From Cryptomeria japonica (taxonomy: Eukaryota; Streptophyta; Pinopsida; Cupressales; Cupressaceae): DNA of 64,000 nucleotides. Positions within the stretch are counted from its first letter, which is position 1. Each line of letters begins with the position of its first letter. Position numbers and translations under genes: made by a program. The notes below the pieces were generated by a model. It was given only the letters and a program-made list of their open reading frames with translations, made no database searches and was not told the DNA's origin. The stretch spans positions 416,296,757 to 416,360,756 of the forward strand of contig NC_081415.1 of NCBI RefSeq assembly GCF_030272615.1, in the 5' to 3' direction. Below are positions 1 to 11,110 of the stretch, piece by piece.

Positions 1-798
1 GCGCTCAAGGGACGACGCCGGTAGGGTATGACCCCGAGCGTTCAATCAAGTGGGGGGGAAAAATAGGAGCATGCGTAGGGTAATTATGCCTAACTAGACA
101 TGTTGGAGCCAACGGTTTGTCATCGCGACGAGCTGAACGAGAAATCGACCAGGCGACAACATTCCATTGAGTGAGACTGACGATTTTTTCGCCAACCGAA
201 AAATAGCTGCCCTAATAAAACCGTAGGAAAAATTGAAATATCGAGATAGGCTTTTGTAGGGACCCCTCTCGTGGCCCCGTAGGTTCAAACGGATCATTTG
301 CAGGTGCCACAGATTCTGAGTTAGGGCCCGTCAAAGTTTGACAATTTTGAGCACTTAGGGCGCTCAAGGGATGACACCGGTAGGGTATGACCTTGAGCGT
401 TCGATCGAGTGGGGGGGAAAAACAGGAGCATGCGTAGGGTAATTATGCCTAACTAGACATGTCGGAGTTGACGGTTCATCATTGCGATGAGCTGAACGAG
501 AAATTGGCCACACGACAACATTCCATTGAGTGAGACTGACGATTTTTCGCCAACCGAAAAATTGCTGCCCTAATAAAACCGTAGGAAAACTTGAAAACCA
601 AGATAGGCTTTTGTAGGGACCCCTCTCATGGCCCCATAGGTTCAAACAGATCGTTCGCAGGTGCCACAGATTCCGAGTTAGGGCCCGTCAAAGTTTGACA
701 ATTTTGAGCACTTAGGGCGCTCAAGGGACGACGCCAATAGGGTATGACCTCGAGCGTTCGATCGAGTGGGGGGGCAAAACGGGAGCATGCGTAGGGTA
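1..798. repeat. 357-359 bp tandem repeat, 2.2 copies, cut by the window edge
   Basis: The word CGCTCAAGGG starts at 2, 361 and 718, giving unit lengths of 359 and 357 bp. The copies differ by scattered substitutions. The third copy stops after about 80 bp, where the sequence changes abruptly to AT-rich repeats. The array is more GC-rich than its surroundings and includes a seven-G run in every unit. Open frames of 67 and 93 codons on the minus strand share a short stretch (GHERGPYKSLS) only because they lie in the same repeat. It could be a satellite or the repeated part of a larger element lying to the left; no known family was recognised. Confidence 0.9.
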
Positions 799-1000
799 TT
801 GTTCATTAAATGAATTGTATTGTTTATGAATTGTATTGTTCATTGAATGAATTTTATTGTATTGTTGATTAAATGAATTGTATTGTTCATTAAATAAATT
901 GTATTGTATTGTTCATTAAATGAATTATATTGTTCATTATAAAAACAACACTTACGATGAAATGAAATGAATTGTATTGTTCATTAAATAGCCATTATTA
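799..1000. repeat. AT-rich degenerate short repeat (ATTGTTCATTAAATGAATTGT)
   Basis: About eight imperfect copies of a roughly 20 bp unit combining ATTGTTCATTAAATGAA with ATTGTATTG follow the tandem array directly. The sequence is low-complexity and has no coding sense. From about 1000 to 1257 nothing further was recognised. Confidence 0.8.
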
Positions 1001-1257
1001 ACCATTGTTAATTATTGGAATGAAGATTAAAGATTTCCATGATAACACCACACACAGATGAGCAACAATTTATATGATCGAATATCAACTTCTGTATATC
1101 TAAAAATGTCGAATGATTACAAATGTATGTCCATACACAAATATGGCATAAACACCAACTGAAACAAAATGTATGTCTAAATACGTGAATGTATGTCCAT
1201 ATACAAAATATACATGCCAACTAGACATGTAAGCATCCCAAAACTATCTATAACATC

Positions 1258-2430
1258 CTAAGCTGCTGATGGATCATCAAAATTGATCCTCTTCGCCGCA
1301 CTGCTCGGCTTTGAAGGATCCTGCACAAGAAAAACAAACCACAATTAATATTAGTTATATTATATAATTCACATTCGAAAAGTTAACATAAAAATGAACT
1401 ATTTAATTGAACTATTCATGTTTACCTCATCTCCACGTTTTCTCTTTAGCTTTGCAGGACTCTTGATGTATGTCTTCGGTAGAGGAGGTATGTTTTGAAT
1501 ATTTTCATAAACAACCTACATATGTTTAGAAACATGACATTGATACAAGTTAGCATATAATTGTCACTGATAATAACAAATTATATCTACTAATCAAAAA
1601 ATAAAATAAACATACATCTACTCAAGGCATCTCTTCTTCTTCTTCAGGTATACTGGGTGTAGTCATCAAGGATGTGAAGCCAAGGATTCTCTATATATAT
1701 ACACAACAAGTATATGAAACTATCAATCTATGTCTAGACATGTATAATCACTATAATTTATTTAAACTATTCATTCAATCATATTTGCATTCAATTACCT
1801 TTCCCTTGTCTCCAATTGCACTACCAGATCCTAGATCACACTGCACCGCACTCGTGCTGCTTGTGCCCTACAAGAGTAAAATAAGATATACATGCAAGTT
1901 ACTACATAATCTAATTAATACAAATATAAACGATGAGCATGTATGTACAATAAAATACAAACGACTAGGTGCAATAATATATGTACCGTCAAGCTATCGA
2001 GGCCAAATGAAATGGCCGACAAGGTGCCCTCCTGAATCTGTCTCAACTCATCCTCGGTCATCAACTGTTAAATAGACCATGTAAATAAAAATTAGTACTT
2101 AATATTATCTAATTTATAAATATTTAATTAAAATATAACATGAACTGTGAAAACACAAATCTTACCAATACATCATCAATGTATGATGACGGTGCCTCCT
2201 CGCCTCTAGCATGTGAGGACTCCCCAGGGTATCCTCCAGTCTGTGTAATAACCTCTGGTGCATCATGCATCTCATACACCTCGTAATCTGCACTGTCCAC
2301 AGCAGGATCAACGGGTTGTCCAACTGGACCCAAGCATATGTGCCCACACATGATGTTGGGTCTCAAATCAATAGATTGGATAGATTCTAAGGAAATGCCA
2401 ACTCCTATGATCGAACCCTCCAATTGACTT
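1258..2430 (-). pseudogene. Six 3'-terminal exons of an unidentified plant gene
   Basis: On the minus strand six short open blocks are each bounded by AG acceptors and GT donors: about 2430-2166, 2064-1987, 1867-1799, 1690-1622, 1515-1426 and 1320-1258. The complete internal blocks are 78, 69, 69 and 90 nt, all multiples of three, and the introns are 101-119 nt, so a phase-0 reading runs through to TAG at 1260-1258. The predicted tail is polar and acidic (a run of five Glu in block four), followed by a basic KLKRKRGDE stretch that could be a nuclear signal. Block four ends in an in-frame TGA just before its donor, which would stop translation there unless that codon has mutated. The upstream exons are not recognisable before 2430. 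I do not recognise the family. Intron placement points to a host or DNA-transposon gene rather than a retroelement. Confidence 0.55.
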
Positions 2431-3277
2431 GGCCAACTTATAGAGTGAACCTATTTGGTTACTAACTCTCTCACTTTAGGCTCTGCAGGACCTAGGCGGG
2501 TATACCTACTCACTAGTTGTTCCTTTAACTAATGCTTTTTATAGCAGATTTAGTTTCTTAATCTGATATCTCCTAGTCTCAGAATGGCATAAGTTCCTAG
2601 AATGGAGATACACGGATGAGTTCAAGATTGTTGTTGTAGAAGCTATTTGATCTATGTTTCCTAATTACTTCTGTTTGCTTTAAAATAACAAATGGTGAAA
2701 CATAGTGATGAGTGTAATCTGTTTTTGACCAGTGCCTTCTTTGTTGTTTGGGCTACAGAGTCATTATACTTTCTTCAGGACTTATTATGCGAGCCTGTGA
2801 GACAGTTTTTTAATCCACCCTTTTATAGACCTGTCGGTTATTATTTCTTTTGAGATCAATTTGAATGCTTATATCATATGTTGATTGAATGAATTTAACC
2901 CTACCTTTAAGGGACCAATCAATGAAGTACTGCGAGGAACAATTACAATTCGCAAGCAAAACTTTTGTTTCAACCTTATAACATGAAGCACAAATTTGAT
3001 TTCAAGAATATGAATAACCTTATCACTTTAGATAATATCATAGACGAGTGCCAAAACAAAGTGAAATAATCCACAACACATATGCAAAGAAAAACAACAG
3101 TTCATAGCATGTATTCCATTGAAGTTTGTAAAACTTATAGGCTGTCATACATCGCCATCTTCTTATTGTGTATTTTTTTTTTCTCCCCCTTTACTTTACA
3201 AAAACCATTCTCATATATATATGGGAATGAAAGCTATTCATGAAAAGACACGTCTTTTCGAAATGCTAATCATTAGT
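2431..3277. other. No feature recognised
   Basis: Ordinary AT-rich sequence with no convincing ORF, repeat or splice pattern on either strand. It may hold lost upstream exons of the 1.26-2.43 kb gene or 3' sequence of the 3.28-6.30 kb relic. Confidence 0.5.
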
Positions 3278-6200
3278 TTAAACGTTTCTAACAAACTTAA
3301 GCAAAAAGAGATTAAGAATTCCTAAATGATGAATATAATCATCATCTTTAAAGATTTTGATTTTAGCACTCTGTTTCTTCAATTCTTCTCCTTGCGACAG
3401 ATATTTGAATATCATCTGGTTGACGGTAGGGGCCATGTCTTTACTTCGATCCATCTCTGACAAAGCCCAATCTTTGACGCTGATAAGCTCATTCCGCAAG
3501 TCCTCCAGGGATATTACATCTCCTTCTTTATAGACCGAGGGCATTCCAATAGGTCTCCCATCATCCAATTCCTTGAGATCTTTCCTTAGCGCATCTTCGA
3601 GTTTAACATGATTCTCCATGTACGCTATCCCTTCAGTCTTCTCCTCTGTCGTCATTGTATCGACACTATTCAGTACTTCATGTAGTCGTGCTTTTAATCT
3701 CTTATGCTCTGTTAATGCCTTTATAGTTCCATTATATACCTTCCAATATGGTTCGACATGCGAAAGCATGGTGTTAAACCGATGTCCGATGATATCATTG
3801 ACCAGTTTATCCATCTTTTGTTGGATACTATTTGCATGTTTGGTGGCTTTATCTGCTTGATACTTCCAGTACAGAGCATCGAAAACATCATCCAAGCTAC
3901 GTCCTGTGGGATATGAGGTGTATTCGCTTATGGGAGTCCCTATCTCAAGTTGCAATATTTTTGCTTGCAACTTTTGATTCTCCTCTTTGGATTTTTCATA
4001 CAACCCCTTATATGTGATATTTTCTCTGACCAAAAATTCTGTCTGGTCCAGGTTTAATCTGGCAACATCCAAGTTCAATTTAGCAGTGACCCTAGGGTCA
4101 GTCTTTCCAACCTGATGAACCATGAGGTGTCCAAAGGTTTCTTCAATATCCACAATGATAGGCCTCTTCCCCTTTGGATATAATGCCCATTGTAGGAGAG
4201 CCTTCTTGTCAGGATCATATCCAGAGCCTAGGAATAATTTGTCTATCTCTTGAGGCAACACCTGTTGATTCAAATCTTGCTTTTTCAGGAACCCGTCAAA
4301 CAGAAGTGCTGAGTTTATATCCCAACCAGAAAAGATGATTACACCGGCCTCTTTTAGTAATTTTCTCCCTTTCTCAGGGGTCATATCTTTCATGAGGATA
4401 TCAATCTCATCCTGCAATTTCTTCATCTGTTCTTCTTCTGGTCTTCCAGCCATGCTTCGTTTAACATGTGCTCCTTTGTACTGGTACAAAAATGAAAGGA
4501 ATTCCCTAGAAGAGGCGAATCCATCATCAGCAACAAAATCTTCATGTTCAGTCATCCTTATATCGACGACATCCTTAATATTAATTTCACTAGTGTCCAT
4601 ATTTATCTCTGCTTCAAAACCAGGAGGATAATCTTCTCTAGGAGAATCAGCAGGGATACTACTAGCAGTTGATTTTGGTGACATGTGAGCTAAGGGTTGA
4701 CTATCCTTCTCAGTATTAATAAAATGAAGGAATTGTGGGGGCACTCTATGCATGATCTCTGCTTCATGTTGAAGCAACCTTTTAGCCACTTCCAAAGGAT
4801 CTTGGAGATTTCCAATTAGATCTCCATCTATCATTCCCCTTGCCCTTTTCCATTTGTAGGCCTCCCAAGTCAATCCACTCTTTTCTCTCAAAACCCTGGC
4901 CTCTTCTCTTTCAAGATTTTTAATCAGGTCATCTGGCATTTTGGCTACATGTATTCCAGCTTTGAGTTTTTGTGACGCTTTGGCAGCTCTTATATACTCT
5001 TCAGGATCGAAGTTCTCTCGGAATCTGTAAGGTGTTTGGCACTAACAATAGATAATTGTCTTACAATCTCCAGGCTAGCCACCCTGTTTGGTACTGTAAT
5101 TGGAAGCATGTGTGGTTTTCCTTCATACCCAAATACCCTGATTTCTGTGTGATTATCATGGCAATACCAATCACCCCAATTATGATCAATTTGTGACTCT
5201 GGAGAGAAGTCCTTTGGCCTGAGGAATCTCTTAATTTCAGGGGACAAAGTATAATCCCTGTGTTGCCCAAAAGCTGTACTAAGAGGTTTCACAAAATATT
5301 CTTGAAAGTGCCAGTACTGGTTGTTCATGAACCTCTGGTCCCATGCAGAAACCCATAACTGAACTGGCTTCTTCAAACCATTCTTATCATAAGATCTAAT
5401 GCAGAAATCATCTGACCAGAAGTTAATCTCTTGTCCACAATAAAGAATAATATGCATTAACAAGGAGTACAACGAAAAATGAACATTCACAAGGTCCCCT
5501 TTCAACTTCTCCAACCCATGATTTAAGGCATCTGCAACATAAGTGGCAAAATCAAATGACCTAGGGTCTTTTGACTGTAAATCAGCACACATAACCATAA
5601 CCCCAATATCCATGAGTGGATGAGCCTCTAGGCCTAATACTTGGGCTGCAGCATAATATGTATATTTAAAATATGGATGGAAGTGGTTGACATCAAACGG
5701 CACCTTGTCATCTTTGCTGAACGGAACAAATGACCCACCCACTTTTGGCTGGTGAATAGGTAGTCTCCAAGTCCTGTAGATGTTTTCCAAGCTAAAGAAT
5801 TCTTGTGAAAGTTTCTGCATATCGATTCTCTCCTCCATCTCCCAGTCTAAATCAAATACCATATCAATAGTTTGTTTGTTAATAACCACTAATGGATTCC
5901 CTCTGTAATCGCATATGGTTTTGGTTCTTGGATTATAACAATCTACCAGAGCTTTCATTAATTCAACATCTACAAACACGTTCGGGACTACCAATTTCCC
6001 TAAGTTTTTCCTCCATAGATTACTTATGGGCTCAGGAGCATCCCTTCTTTTGTAGCCAAATAAGAACAATTCATGTCCTCTGATTTTAGTCCAAATGTCT
6101 CCTAGATTTTCAAATCCATCCTCCAATCCTTCTTCTTCGCTTTTGATCTTTTTAGACCTTACACTAGATGTGGGACACTGGTCTAACAAATCCTGAGTCA

Positions 6201-6297
6201 GAGCTCTCCCTTCCTTCTTTTGTCTTTTGGGCTTCTCTTCAGGGTTTAGTTATTTTCCTTTCCTACTCTTTTTAGAAGAAGAAGAAGAAGGTTCCAT
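3278..6297 (-). pseudogene. Relic of a ~1,000-codon coiled-coil protein, retroelement-like, family unknown
   Basis: Two long minus-strand ORFs (399 codons, 6189-4990; 553 codons, 4939-3278) were once one. The best start is the ATG at 6297, opening with MEPSSSSSKK. An in-frame TAA at 6252-6250 (codon 16) interrupts it, and one single-base frameshift near 5040 separates the two halves; past it the frame continues through a FRENFDPEEYIRAAK stretch into the second ORF. The N-terminal half holds a globular region with a YNPRTKTICDYRGN motif and an FDFATYVADALNHGLEKL motif. Both recur in the relic at 42.6-45.0 kb on the other strand, so this is a repeated family. The C-terminal half is charged and helical (REEARVLREK, EENQKLQAKILQLE), suggesting coiled coils. 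No RT, integrase or zinc knuckle was seen. The layout resembles the gag-like first ORFs of plant LTR elements, but that assignment is inference. Only two lesions in 3 kb suggest it is younger than its neighbours. Confidence 0.6.
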
Positions 6298-6589
6298 GAT
6301 TACAGCAAATACGAGAGACAACACTTACTTGGAGAAATGCCCAGCTCTTCTGATTGTCGTTCACAAGTTTTTGCAAGTTCTTCGCAATTTTCAGTCTTTT
6401 GGCATTGATCTGGCTCTTATGAAAATTCAATCAGTTCAACTGTAATCATATGGGCAACTTGTGCACAGTTAATGTTCTGCGTCTACAACGGCTACTCAAG
6501 TGTTTAAACTTAATTGCAAATGTGACATTCTTCACTTGGGCCTTTAACTCTTTCGCGGGAAGTACAGTTCAACCAAAATAATCGTAATT

Positions 6590-7150
6590 CAAGCTATCGA
6601 TGAAACCCTTGTCTTCGGCCGAGTGTTTAAATATTTCATCGAAAGCCCATTCTCTTCGATATTATTCTTTCGGTGAGTAGCCCATGTCGAGAAGCCACTT
6701 TTAAGACTCATCGAAATCATTTTTTCATCGACAAACCTCTTTTTCGATAGGTCACTCGCAAGTTTCATCGAAATCATATTTCGATGAGTTCCTTTCTTCG
6801 GTGAAGGTTCATGTATGTTCATCGACAGTCCTTTTCCATCGATATCCTCCTTTATCAATAAAACACCTTTTCTTTTGTTCGACATTATGTCATTGATGAG
6901 ATTTTGCATTTCGATGAATGCTTTATGAGTTTCTTCGGTAGTTATATTTCTTCGAAATCACTTTTTGCCTTTTGCCTTTTGTTTTTCACTTTTTCGATGA
7001 AACTTGGAGTATCGATGAGCGGTTTTCTGTATTCATCGAAGGTGACTTTTTGCCGAAATACTTTTGTTTGGTGCTTTACATACTTTATTTCGATGAAAGT
7101 ACTCTTTCGATGAAGCTTCTTTTGAAATACTCGATACAATTTATTTGCCG
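6590..7150. repeat. Array of TCGATGA / TCATCGA near-palindromes
   Basis: At least 12 exact TCGATGA or TCATCGA heptamers (near 6597, 6636, 6708, 6725, 6764, 6780, 6819, 6910, 6993, 7011, 7033, 7089 and 7107) occur in both orientations with irregular 15-90 bp spacing. Most sit in a larger TTTC-ATCGAAA or TTTCGATGAAA context. Many one-mismatch forms (TTCGGTGA, TCGATAG, TTCGAAA) lie between them. The array is about 300 bp upstream of the ATG of the minus-strand relic at 6297, so it is in the position of a promoter or transcribed leader. Open frames across it are by-products of the repeated motif. Confidence 0.75.
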
Positions 7151-7211
7151 AGAAATCTTGTAACCTTTACGCTTATGGAAATTTTTTTTTTTTTTATTTC
7201 AAATATACTGT

Positions 7212-8050
7212 TCAACACATGACACAACTATGTGGCACGCATATGTGTGGAGCCGAGGATGACATGTCAGCACCACCCGATGCACCACTACCATCAAAAG
7301 TAGGTTGAGCTACTGACGCAGCCTGAGAAACCAAAAGGCTACTCAAAGAGTGAATAGCCGATATGGTCCATGAAGCCACCTCACAAATGATATCAGGATG
7401 CTGAACTGCAGGTGGGGGATAACAGGAGGAGGGGGGACATATGGGCCCTGGACTACTCTGACTGACCCAGGTCTATTTTGGGGCATACCTAAACCTACAC
7501 CCTGGAAAGGTTGGATGTCAAAGTAGTTCACATGTTTCTGTAAAACAAACTCAGCATACAATTTTTTTATGAAATAGAAGGGGATATCAAGATTGTTGTT
7601 GGGTGGTTTGTCAAAAACCATCCACCAACGATCCCAAAAGTTTTTCACAATCCCATCATTTGTGCACCATTTGATAGAAAGTTTTATTTTTTTGGGATCT
7701 ACAGGCTGACCAGTACGGGGATTGACAAACAATGAGGCGATTTCGGCTTTGGATATCTCAAGATCCTTGATATCCTTATACGACAAGCCATTTGCATATT
7801 TTTCCTTCATAGAATCTCACCACAAAAGGGCGGTATCGTGCTCCTCAGTCATGGTTTCCATACTTTTTACGATCAACGTGAGAGGATCAAACAATGGGTT
7901 TAGACGAGGGATCCTACGATATACTTCTGCGATCCCCCTCAATTCATTCAAATTTTGTGCAATCAAATCTTGAATTGAGGGGGGGTTTGGCAAATGAGGG
8001 TTTGGTTGTTGCAGTTGTGGTTGGTCAGTGTTTTCATTGTTATCTCCCAT
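7212..8050 (-). pseudogene. Relic of a ~280-codon protein, family unknown
   Basis: A minus-strand reading starts at the ATG at 8050 (MGDNNENTDQPQLQQPN), a Gln/Asn/Pro-rich N-terminus. An in-frame TGA at 7819-7817 breaks it, and the same frame then resumes with DSMKEKYANGLSYKD. The central part has a Trp-rich segment (KWCTNDG, NFWDRWWMVFD). After a proline run near 7430 a one-base frameshift in a C run moves the frame, and the second frame runs on with a Ser/Ala-rich tail to TGA at 7214-7212. The gene is therefore broken by one stop and one frameshift. No domain was recognised. A small capsid- or gag-like protein of a non-autonomous element is one possibility and a host gene is another. Its upstream flank holds the GATATC palindrome cluster. 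Confidence 0.5.
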
Positions 8051-8315
8051 TTTTAACCTAATTGAATGTAAACAATTAAATTTAGTTAACAAATTTAAAC
8101 AATTAGGTATTTGATTTTTAAAAAACCTAGTTTTTATGAAAAAAAACCATATTTTCAATGAAAAATCAAATAAACATTCACAAAAAATACAAAAAATGAA
8201 TGAAAATGATTCAAAACGACAAAATTCTTACCTCCAAATCAATTTTTTAGCAATTTTTTGTCAAAAAACCGGATATCGAATGGAGCGGATATCGGATTTT
8301 GACAAATTCGCGCAA

Positions 8316-8341
8316 CCCGTGAGTTAAAAATGACTCACGGG
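8316..8341. other. 9 bp hairpin CCCGTGAGT / ACTCACGGG
   Basis: Perfect 9 bp inverted arms are separated by the 8-base loop TAAAAATG. It sits between two GATATC motifs. A role in transcription or transcript folding is conjecture. Confidence 0.8.
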
Positions 8342-8399
8342 ACTGTCGCTGTCTAAATATAAAAGTCTCAGAAAATCGGATATCCGATTTCAACACTTA

Positions 8400-8720
8400 A
8401 ATTATTTTTAAATAACATATATAATATAATAATATATTATATAATATAATGCGTATTGTATTATATTATATATATTATAATATAATATAATATAATATTA
8501 TATTATATTATATTATATTATATTATATTATATATTATATTATATTATATTATATTATATTATATATAATACAATATAATATTATATTATATATAATACA
8601 ATATTATATTATATTATATATAATACAATATTATATTATATTATATATAATACAATATTATATTATATTATATATAATATAATACGTATTATATAATACG
8701 TAACATATAATATATATTTT
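8400..8720. repeat. TA-rich block with 27-29 bp tandem units
   Basis: This is almost pure A/T built from TATTATA and ATATAATACAATATTA. A unit of about 27 bp is repeated about four times near 8560-8665. It is strongly self-complementary and may form cruciforms. It gives no coding signal. Confidence 0.9.
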
Positions 8721-8779
8721 AAATTAAAATTACAAATAAAAATCGGATATCCGATAAAATCAGATATCCGATTTGCATA

Positions 8780-9695
8780 GGTAATTACTAGGCCAAGGTG
8801 TACTGACACCCAGGCCAAGCAAAAAGTCAACACGGATTTTCACGTTTTTAGGCGAGTGAGGAAGGCTATTTTTTTCACATCGCCACTTTTTGGCCCCCCT
8901 TGATCCTACACTAGCCCTTCTATCAAAACCTACCATCTATGCATCATTTTTTGCTTCAAATCCTCAAAACAAGGGTTTCTAGGTAGTTTTTAGTAATTTG
9001 ATTATAAAATGCACAAAACTCAATGAAACTTTACAAAATTGGTGCCAAAATAAATTTAATTAATTTATCTTCCAAATAAATCCATCCTTGAGTCATAATC
9101 CTTCTATACCAGTATGGAATAAACGTTGCAACAAAGGAAAAAACTCAGAAAATTACAAAAATGAAGTTTGTTTTTGTTTGATTTCACTCCAAAATGCTTC
9201 AAAAACCCTGGCCAACCCTTGGTTCAACCATACCAGGCCCTTATAAATCCTTTTACGTATTTTTTCAACTGTTACAACTAATTTCAACCAACTTTTAAAC
9301 TATATGGTCGTTGGCCTTCCACATCTCATATTTGGACAACCTTGCCAACTTAGCAACTTTTACATATCTTAACAATTTCTTACTCACAGACCCTACTTGA
9401 CTCAATTAGATGAAAAATGGCCTTCTTAAGCCTTATTACATCAAAATGAACACTTAAACACCAACTTGGATACTTATGACACCTATTGACAATGTGGTTG
9501 CAAGAAAAGAGCTTGAAAACTTTTCTTGTAACTTGACAACTTTTGCAACCTATACCTTATACACTCCAATGACCCCTATTATATCAAGAATGGTCTAGTA
9601 TGACCTCATTACATCCAAAAATGACTCAAAACATCAAAATTCATTATTTGACCATATTCATGAAAATAAGGCTAGGTGTCGCCCCTGCACCACAC
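8780..9695. other. No feature recognised
   Basis: AT-rich unique-looking sequence without a credible ORF, repeat or RNA gene on either strand. Confidence 0.5.
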
Positions 9696-9808
9696 ATGGG
9701 GAGTAACGTAGAATCTGACTTTAAACCAACCAATGTATTTTCTTAGATGTTTTGAAAGAATTTCAAACAAATACATTATGAGTCTATTCTGCAATTATTG
9801 CATTACAT
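9696..9808 (-). pseudogene. PPR protein relic, distal fragment (split by the copia insertion)
   Basis: Read on the minus strand directly from the GAGTT target duplication, this flank continues the frame that enters the copia element at 19905. The upstream side ends in an AQRDVNS stretch and this side begins CNAIIAE, matching the 'RDV-SWNAIIAGY' part of a plant pentatricopeptide repeat. Stops follow within about 12 and 19 codons, so the fragment is badly decayed and the reading fades by about 9700. Confidence 0.5.
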
Positions 9809-11035
9809 GAGTTTGTCAAATATTTTCACAAATGCATTGGATCATACAAGCTCAAAGCCAAACAAAACACAGACTGCAACTCTTTTTCCCAATAGCTAGA
9901 AATGCAAATCAAACGGAAGCCAAACAATCAAAACTAGGAGACATGAAATTTCATTTGTTTTCTATTGAATGACTGGAGAAAACTACAAAATACAAACTTA
10001 GAAATAATTATAGATTTTTAATCTATAGGAAGCGATCACGAGTTGCATACAACTATACAAAATAGAGCTTCTTTGAGCTCACTACAAACAAATGCTCACT
10101 TGGAGATGCACATAGTCAGGAGTTATCTCGCTCTACTGACAAACTACACGAAACACACACAGGCTGCTGCTATTCACAAAATTTTCTGCTCATTCTCTGG
10201 AGCTACTTCTCTTATGTTTTGTTCTGTTGAACTTCTCTCTTATTGTCTACTTGTTGTCTTCTCAAAAATTCCCCCTCAAATTCAAATTCAAAATCTCGAC
10301 TTCCTTCATTAATTCTTCTGTAGTTACAATTCATGTCAGGAGTTGTTGCGATGAAGATCCCAACACAATCTTTCTCCAAGTTGTTTTCGTTGCAACACTC
10401 CTAACAGGTAGGTGGAGTTTACGTGGGGGGAAGATGGGCTCAGGGTGTAAGGACCCGCTTGTCCTAACCCTAGTTAAACCATCTTTAACTCATAGTTACA
10501 ATTTTAAATTAATTTAACCATTAATGCACATGCAAAGTTACGTTAACTGACATGCATATAATAGATAAGTGAACTGAACATCCATGCATCCCATGACTAA
10601 CATGCGAAACTAAATATGCAAGTAGTAAAAGTAATAAAGTAAAGTGCGCATGAAGATTAAATAACATTTATAAACCATGATTAATTACGATATCGAGATA
10701 AGTGCGTGTATGCGTAGAAATAAATCGTGTGCATGAATTATTGCGAGTTAAACTAACATGCAAATGCATAATTAATTCACCTAACTAAAAATTAAACACG
10801 AACATGCATGCATGCGGAAAGAAAACTAATCTAAAAAAAGTAAATCATGTATGTTAGTGGGTTAGTATGTTAGTAGCTTTTCTCTTCTTTCTTTTGTTAG
10901 TTACATCGCATGGTGACTCCCTGTCGCATTACATCATGTGACCTTGTAGGTCTTTTTATATATCTTTTACATGTGACCATTCTGGTCTTTTACAATAAGA
11001 TAAAATATACATCTTTAATAATTACATAAAATTTA

Positions 11036-11110
11036 GGGGATGACCTCGCAGCGTGACGGTTGTCACGAGCCCTATTGAGAGGGCAATCCCATGTTCGAGT
11101 CCCTTCGTCT
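11036..11110 (+). repeat. tRNA-like head of a putative SINE
   Basis: The stretch GGGGATGACCTCGCAGCGTG opens a tRNA-like segment with an A-box-like region, and GTTCGAGTCC at 11093-11102 fits the internal promoter B box (T arm). The middle (GAGCCC ... GAGAGGGC) can form an arm. It does not fold into a full tRNA and has no clear anticodon loop, so a tRNA-derived SINE is likelier. The 3' end is undefined; the body may extend to about 11270. Confidence 0.45.

Larger units (their letters stand above)
8266..8775. repeat. Cluster of GGATATCC-type palindromes
   Basis: The motif ATCGGATATCCGAT recurs: perfect 18 bp palindrome at 8373-8390, 14 bp palindrome at 8742-8755, a related half at 8760-8774 (AGATATCCGATTT), and variants at 8270-8276 and 8289-8296 (GGATATCG, GCGGATATCGG). 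The cluster brackets the TA-rich block and lies about 200-700 bp upstream of the minus-strand relic that starts at 8050. Confidence 0.75.

Noticed and set aside
1..798. 5S or other ribosomal repeat
   Set aside because: No 5S, 18S, 5.8S or 25S core sequence is recognisable in the unit.
1674..2075. Plus-strand ORF of 133 codons
   Set aside because: It overlaps three minus-strand exons and two introns with clear splice sites; the plus reading has no domain.
6590..7150. CRISPR-like array
   Set aside because: Spacing and unit length are irregular, both orientations occur, and the DNA is plant nuclear.
8400..8720. MITE with TA target site
   Set aside because: The block is simple-sequence TA DNA; no distinct terminal inverted repeats with a defined interior were found.
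11036..11110. Functional tRNA gene
   Set aside because: The acceptor stem and anticodon arm cannot be completed; only the B box and an A-box-like segment are good.
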